The notes under the pieces: model-generated
The model's database searches: none
Told to the model about the DNA's origin: nothing
What the model saw: the letters and a program-made list of their open reading frames with translations, nothing else
Part shown: positions 60,501 to 64,000 of the stretch, piece by piece
Position numbering within the stretch: the stretch's first letter is position 1
Layout of the letters: the number at the start of each line of letters is the position of its first letter
Program-made: the position numbers and the translations under genes
NCBI RefSeq assembly: GCF_008831285.2
Contig: NC_045148.1
Location: 2,668,001 to 2,732,000, forward strand
Origin: Nymphaea colorata
Lineage: Eukaryota; Streptophyta; Magnoliopsida; Nymphaeales; Nymphaeaceae
Length of the DNA stretch: 64,000 nucleotides
Reading direction: 5' to 3'

Positions 60501-63500
60501 TTTTTTTCCTTTTAATCTAAATGTTAAATTTTCTCTATTGCATTTTCTAGGGTACTTGACAGAAAAAGGACTCTAAATAATAGCAATAAGTAAATCTCAC
60601 CACCTACAATTCAAAGTTGAGTCCAATATTACCTAGTAATGCTTGAGCCTTCTCTTAATCTAAAACACTAGTAACATCTTTAAACCCTAAAAGGTGACAC
60701 TAGTCAATGTTAAAATTAACCATACCAATGATACAAAAGACAATCACACTAATTGGTTCCTTTATACTTTCATTGATTGGACAAGCTATGGTTTAATTTA
60801 TGGAATCAATTATGCATACGAATGAAATGCAATGAGATGCTTTATCTCTAGATGGTTAAATGATGGACATGTAGAAAGATTTTAATGTCTTCACTCTACG
60901 ATTGAAATCTAAATGGCTTAGAAGATTTCACATGAAAGTATTGTTATGATGCATCAGAAAATGTACGCTAAATAAAATATTTATCATTTGGTAAAACTCA
61001 CAAGTAAATGACCACCTACCTGATTCTGAGCATTCGTATCGATCACCTGGCTGCCCATTTATCATATATGCATCAGATTTGTTGAAGTCTGCACCTGTAG
61101 ATATTTTTTCTTGATACATGTCCATAACATTGGCACTCCACCATTCACCTAATTAAGTGATGCAAAAGAAAAATCAACATGGTAGTTGTGAAAATAACAT
61201 AAAAAATTCTTACATCCATACATTATGAAAATAAAAGCTAAAGATTATGTGCTTCAAGAAAGAAAATATTGCATATTTGCTTATACGGATTTTAGGACAC
61301 TCACACGCCCTTGTGGCCAATGCAATGTGACACTCACACACCCTTGCTACCTTCTTACCTTTCTTACTCATGTGATTGCTTGGAAGATGTAGTTAGGGAG
61401 TATTAAGAGGAGATGCACCCTGACTTCCAGTCTGGAACCATAGCCTCTATGCTAATGGTGTGCAGACCATAATCATGGAATACTCATATAGTCTCCCTGC
61501 TAACAAACGATCCCTTGAGGTCCTCATACTATGACAAAATTCTGTCAAAAGTACTTATGAAGGCCTTCATGGTAGGTTGAGTCACCTTGATTAACCAAGT
61601 TTAGGCAATTAAGCCAGTTCTAGCAACTTTTCATTCCTTTTGGATACATTGGTTCATGTCTCCACAAAGGGTCATTGTTATGATGGAAAATGTAACCTGA
61701 AAATTTATTTGAAGATCAAATAAGAGTTACCAATAACATAATTTGCTAAGTTGGTCAGAGCTGTAGAAACCCTACAAAAGGGAGCTGCCTTGGTCCTTGG
61801 AAGTACATTTTGATATGACCTCCTTGACTAAAGTTAGATAGTATTCAATGTCAAGACCTCAAAATCCATTGAAACCTAATGCAAGAAAATGTGATTAGTG
61901 TCCATCAGTATGGAGGAATAAAGATGGGAGAAATCATTCTAATAGTGGCAGAAACTTAATAGGAAAATGGGAAAAGCTCTAAAAGTTGAATTCTGGACTG
62001 ACCCTTAAATCGGGTAGGCAACTTCCAATTTTTGAATCTTATTGATCTGATTCCCAAGAAGGTGATACCTAAAAAGCTTAATTTTCTGTTAGTCAACTAC
62101 GTCTCCGACTAGAATTGCCTTCCTTGCAAGAGACCACTAAGCATTTGTTTAAATTAAGAGACACTTCCTAAAAATGTGGCAAACTGGTGTTGCCTAATGG
62201 AATTTGATCAAGTTACTATATATATTTCATGGTATTAATTGGAAAATAGTGAAGAAATTATGTTGATGATATGGTTGCGAAATTAAATGAGTACTTACCA
62301 CAGTTATTAAGATTCTAGGCAAGAGGAAATGATCTTCCAATGATGGCCACATGCATGCTGAAATTTGGTGGGGCCACTTCTCATTGGGTGGCTGCAATTA
62401 TGAGCAATCTATCTCGAGATGGTAGGAATGATGGTATGCGGGTTTGAAAGGCAATTTTCTTGTAGTTGGATGTTTTGCTGTAGTGATGGCAGCTTTAGAA
62501 GGTGAAGGATATGTGTAGGGTTGAACATTGAGTCAAGCAGCTCAGGCTTGACTCGGCAAAGCTCATTTAGAACCTGAGTTTGAGCCAACTCCTTTCACAA
62601 ACAAGTTGAGTTCAAGTTTTCACAAAATTCGTTAGTTTAACAGAGTCAACTTCGAGTCAACTGAATTCAACTCCACAAAGCTCAACTACCCTCACCCGTC
62701 CTTGGGTCCATTTAAACCTTTTGGCCTGTGAATGACATAAGAGAAAAGAAAGAGGCGGCTGACATTAATCTCTCTCTCTCTCTCTCCATCTCACTCTCTG
62801 ACATTAATTACTCTCTCTGACACATTCATTACTTGCTCTCTCTCTCTCTCTCTTCATTGGTTTTTCTATGTGTGATGTACCTCAATATAAAAATTGGCAT
62901 ATGTTGTTGTTAACTGTTCAAAAATCAAACAAACAAGCTTACTGAGTCGACTCATGGGGTTTATATATAAGGTTTGACTTCATTCTCAGGTTTTTCAGGG
63001 TAAGAGTTTTCTAGGATATTTTTCAGCAAAGTCTTTTTCTTGGGAAAAATCTTGGAAAAAAAATCAGAAAATATTAAAGAATTAAAAAAATTGCAAAAAA
63101 ATAGACAAAAATGAAATAAATAAAAAATAAGAAAACATAAATAAAACTAGATAAAAGTGATGAAAAGGATGTTTTAATGATGATAAAATGGTTAAAATAA
63201 TTTAGTTTGAGTTCAAATTTGAATACATGATGATGTTCATGTTAAAAATGAAAAGGTAAGAAAATAACGTGAAAATAGTACAATAAATATGTCTTCCATT
63301 TTTCAAAAAATATCACGATTTTATCACTTTGTTGTTTTTATCACTTTAATATCATGATATTTTTGAAAATATAGCAATATCCGTGGCATTAGTTTTGGCT
63401 TGGTGAGTAGTATCATTAAGAGGGGGCTTGAAGGTTGAGAAAGAAGCTTACGCATGGCCATTGGAGGACGCTAGCAAGTTATGGAGATTCAATATAGTTC

Positions 63501-63685
63501 GCTACCAGGTGATTCTTCATAAAAGTGAATGGAGCTGCCGTGCATGGATCATTAACAGTGGGGAAGCCAGAAATTTGTTGGTCATTATCAAGGCACTAAT
63601 TAAAAAATTCGTAGACTTTTCTAATATACATAATGTTGAAAGACATGAAATAAACGAATGAGAGGCACTAATATATATGCAAGAA

Positions 63686-63731
<46 letters not shown>

Positions 63732-64000
63732 ATGAAGATAACCAATACGCATATATATATATAATTTGTGAGACTGGATGAACAACTGCCCACATAAGCC
63801 TACATGCATCTCAGCCACTAATCATTAAGTCTTGATGATTGGCTTGTGGAGGCATAAACTCACCTTTCAGGAATCCATTTGATTGAATGTGCAGTTACCT
63901 CTGCCTAGGTTACACAATTAATGAGAGAGAGTTAGAGAGAGAGAGAATTAGTAGCCTTACCCAAGATGACCACATATTCCTTGTACGGGTTAGGGAAGGG
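57552..64000 (-). CDS. Laccase (multicopper oxidase), 3' part of gene, four exons
   Basis: Exons on the minus strand are 64000-63961 (partial; gene continues off the right edge), 61148-61020, 60285-59341 and 57739-57552. All introns have GT/AG borders and consistent phase 1 junctions, giving 433 codons then TGA. Plant laccases are secreted apoplastic enzymes that oxidise phenolics such as monolignols or flavonoids while reducing O2 to water. Visible signatures: GEWWSANV (about residue 14), DAYMINGQPGD, GKTYLIRLVN, HPMHLHG (315-321) and HCHFERHFTWGM (377-388), which hold the C-terminal copper ligands. The residue at the axial position of the type 1 copper is Met. Several N-glycosylation sequons occur (NIT, NTS, NGT, NIS, NFT, NES). 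The protein extends about 19 residues past the usual terminal cysteine (MPKC). There are no stops or shifts in any exon. The closest subfamily is probably the LAC14/TT10-like group, which I infer only weakly. Confidence 0.92.
57740..59340 (-). other. Last laccase intron with a 421-bp tandem duplication
   Basis: A 1601-bp intron (donor GTATTGATG at 59340, acceptor TATATAG at 57740). Most of its left half is two direct copies of a 421-bp unit. No coding sequence is seen. Confidence 0.85.
57821..58645. repeat. Two tandem copies of a 421-bp unit
   Basis: Copy 1 (57821-58241) and copy 2 (58242-58645) share, in the same order, AAACACATCAATACAACTT, TTGCATAAATTCAAATTAC, AGAACATGTCTAGTCACATA, TGTGCTAGTCTAACATTTT and TCATGTTTTGATTCTACAAA. 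They differ by scattered substitutions and small indels, so the duplication is not very recent. Confidence 0.9.
60286..61019 (-). other. Laccase intron (734 bp)
   Basis: Donor GTAGGT at 61019, acceptor CTTTGCAG ending at 60286, phase 1. No embedded feature is recognised. Confidence 0.85.
61149..63960 (-). other. Long laccase intron (2.8 kb) with repeats
   Basis: Donor GTAAGG at 63960, acceptor TTAATTAG ending at 61149, phase 1. It holds CT-rich microsatellite blocks (62770-62852), a GAGTCAA/CAAGCTC-type repeat-like section (62520-62690), an AT-rich stretch, a (GT)n array (63687-63729) and a GA-rich block near the 5' splice site (63921-63947). The plus-strand frame 63428-63661 has no recognisable motif and is on the opposite strand to the gene. 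Confidence 0.8.
63687..63729. repeat. (GT)n microsatellite in laccase intron
   Basis: About 21 uninterrupted TG units, 230 bp inside the intron from the upstream exon. Frames rich in His-Thr on the minus strand come from it. Confidence 0.95.

Noticed and set aside
63621-63818. His-Thr repeat proteins on the minus strand
   Set aside because: They arise from translating the GT microsatellite within a laccase intron.

Overview
The window is nuclear DNA from a flowering plant. It is AT-rich, has GT-AG introns of plant size and a plant-type laccase gene, and is filled with plant transposable-element families (Tat-like and Tekay/Del-like Ty3/gypsy, CACTA, hAT, PIF/Harbinger-like, a TRIM). It also holds a piece of the plastid gene ndhF. 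Most open reading frames of 60-150 codons are chance or transposon-derived. I see one apparently functional protein-coding gene.

Layout. 1-5767: mostly unassigned, with a CpG-rich block near 2.3-2.65 kb (possible first exon on the minus strand), a repeat array at 4.14-4.46 kb and one unrecognised open frame at 4.88 kb. 5768-37768: a decayed CACTA (En/Spm) transposon on the plus strand, split by a 26-kb Ty3/gypsy element (5914-31896, LTRs of 9.3 and 7.2 kb, 5-bp target duplication TATAT). The gypsy element landed in a 76-bp intron of the CACTA transposase gene. It was then hit itself by an inverted 4.5-kb solo LTR, a 261-bp MITE, a 1281-bp hAT-type element, a 1160-bp TIR-like element and a plastid ndhF fragment. 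The 3' part of the CACTA element carries intron-containing fragments of three host genes: a GAPB-like chloroplast glyceraldehyde-3-phosphate dehydrogenase, an RNA pseudouridine synthase 6-like gene and a cysteine-rich-type receptor kinase.

37769-42504: mostly unassigned, with a 749-bp PIF/Harbinger-like MITE. 42510-53792: a second Ty3/gypsy element of Tekay/Del chromovirus type with TSD AATAA, a Met-tRNA primer site and a decayed gag-pol. Its 5' LTR contains a 630-bp TRIM with three LTR copies. 53798-57551: no gene seen. 57552-64000: the 3' four exons of a laccase gene on the minus strand (433 codons visible; the 5' part lies beyond the right edge).

The laccase is the only gene here with intact frame, splice sites and copper ligands. 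The rest is a layered transposon record whose insertion order can be read from target-site duplications and from comparing the two LTRs of each element.
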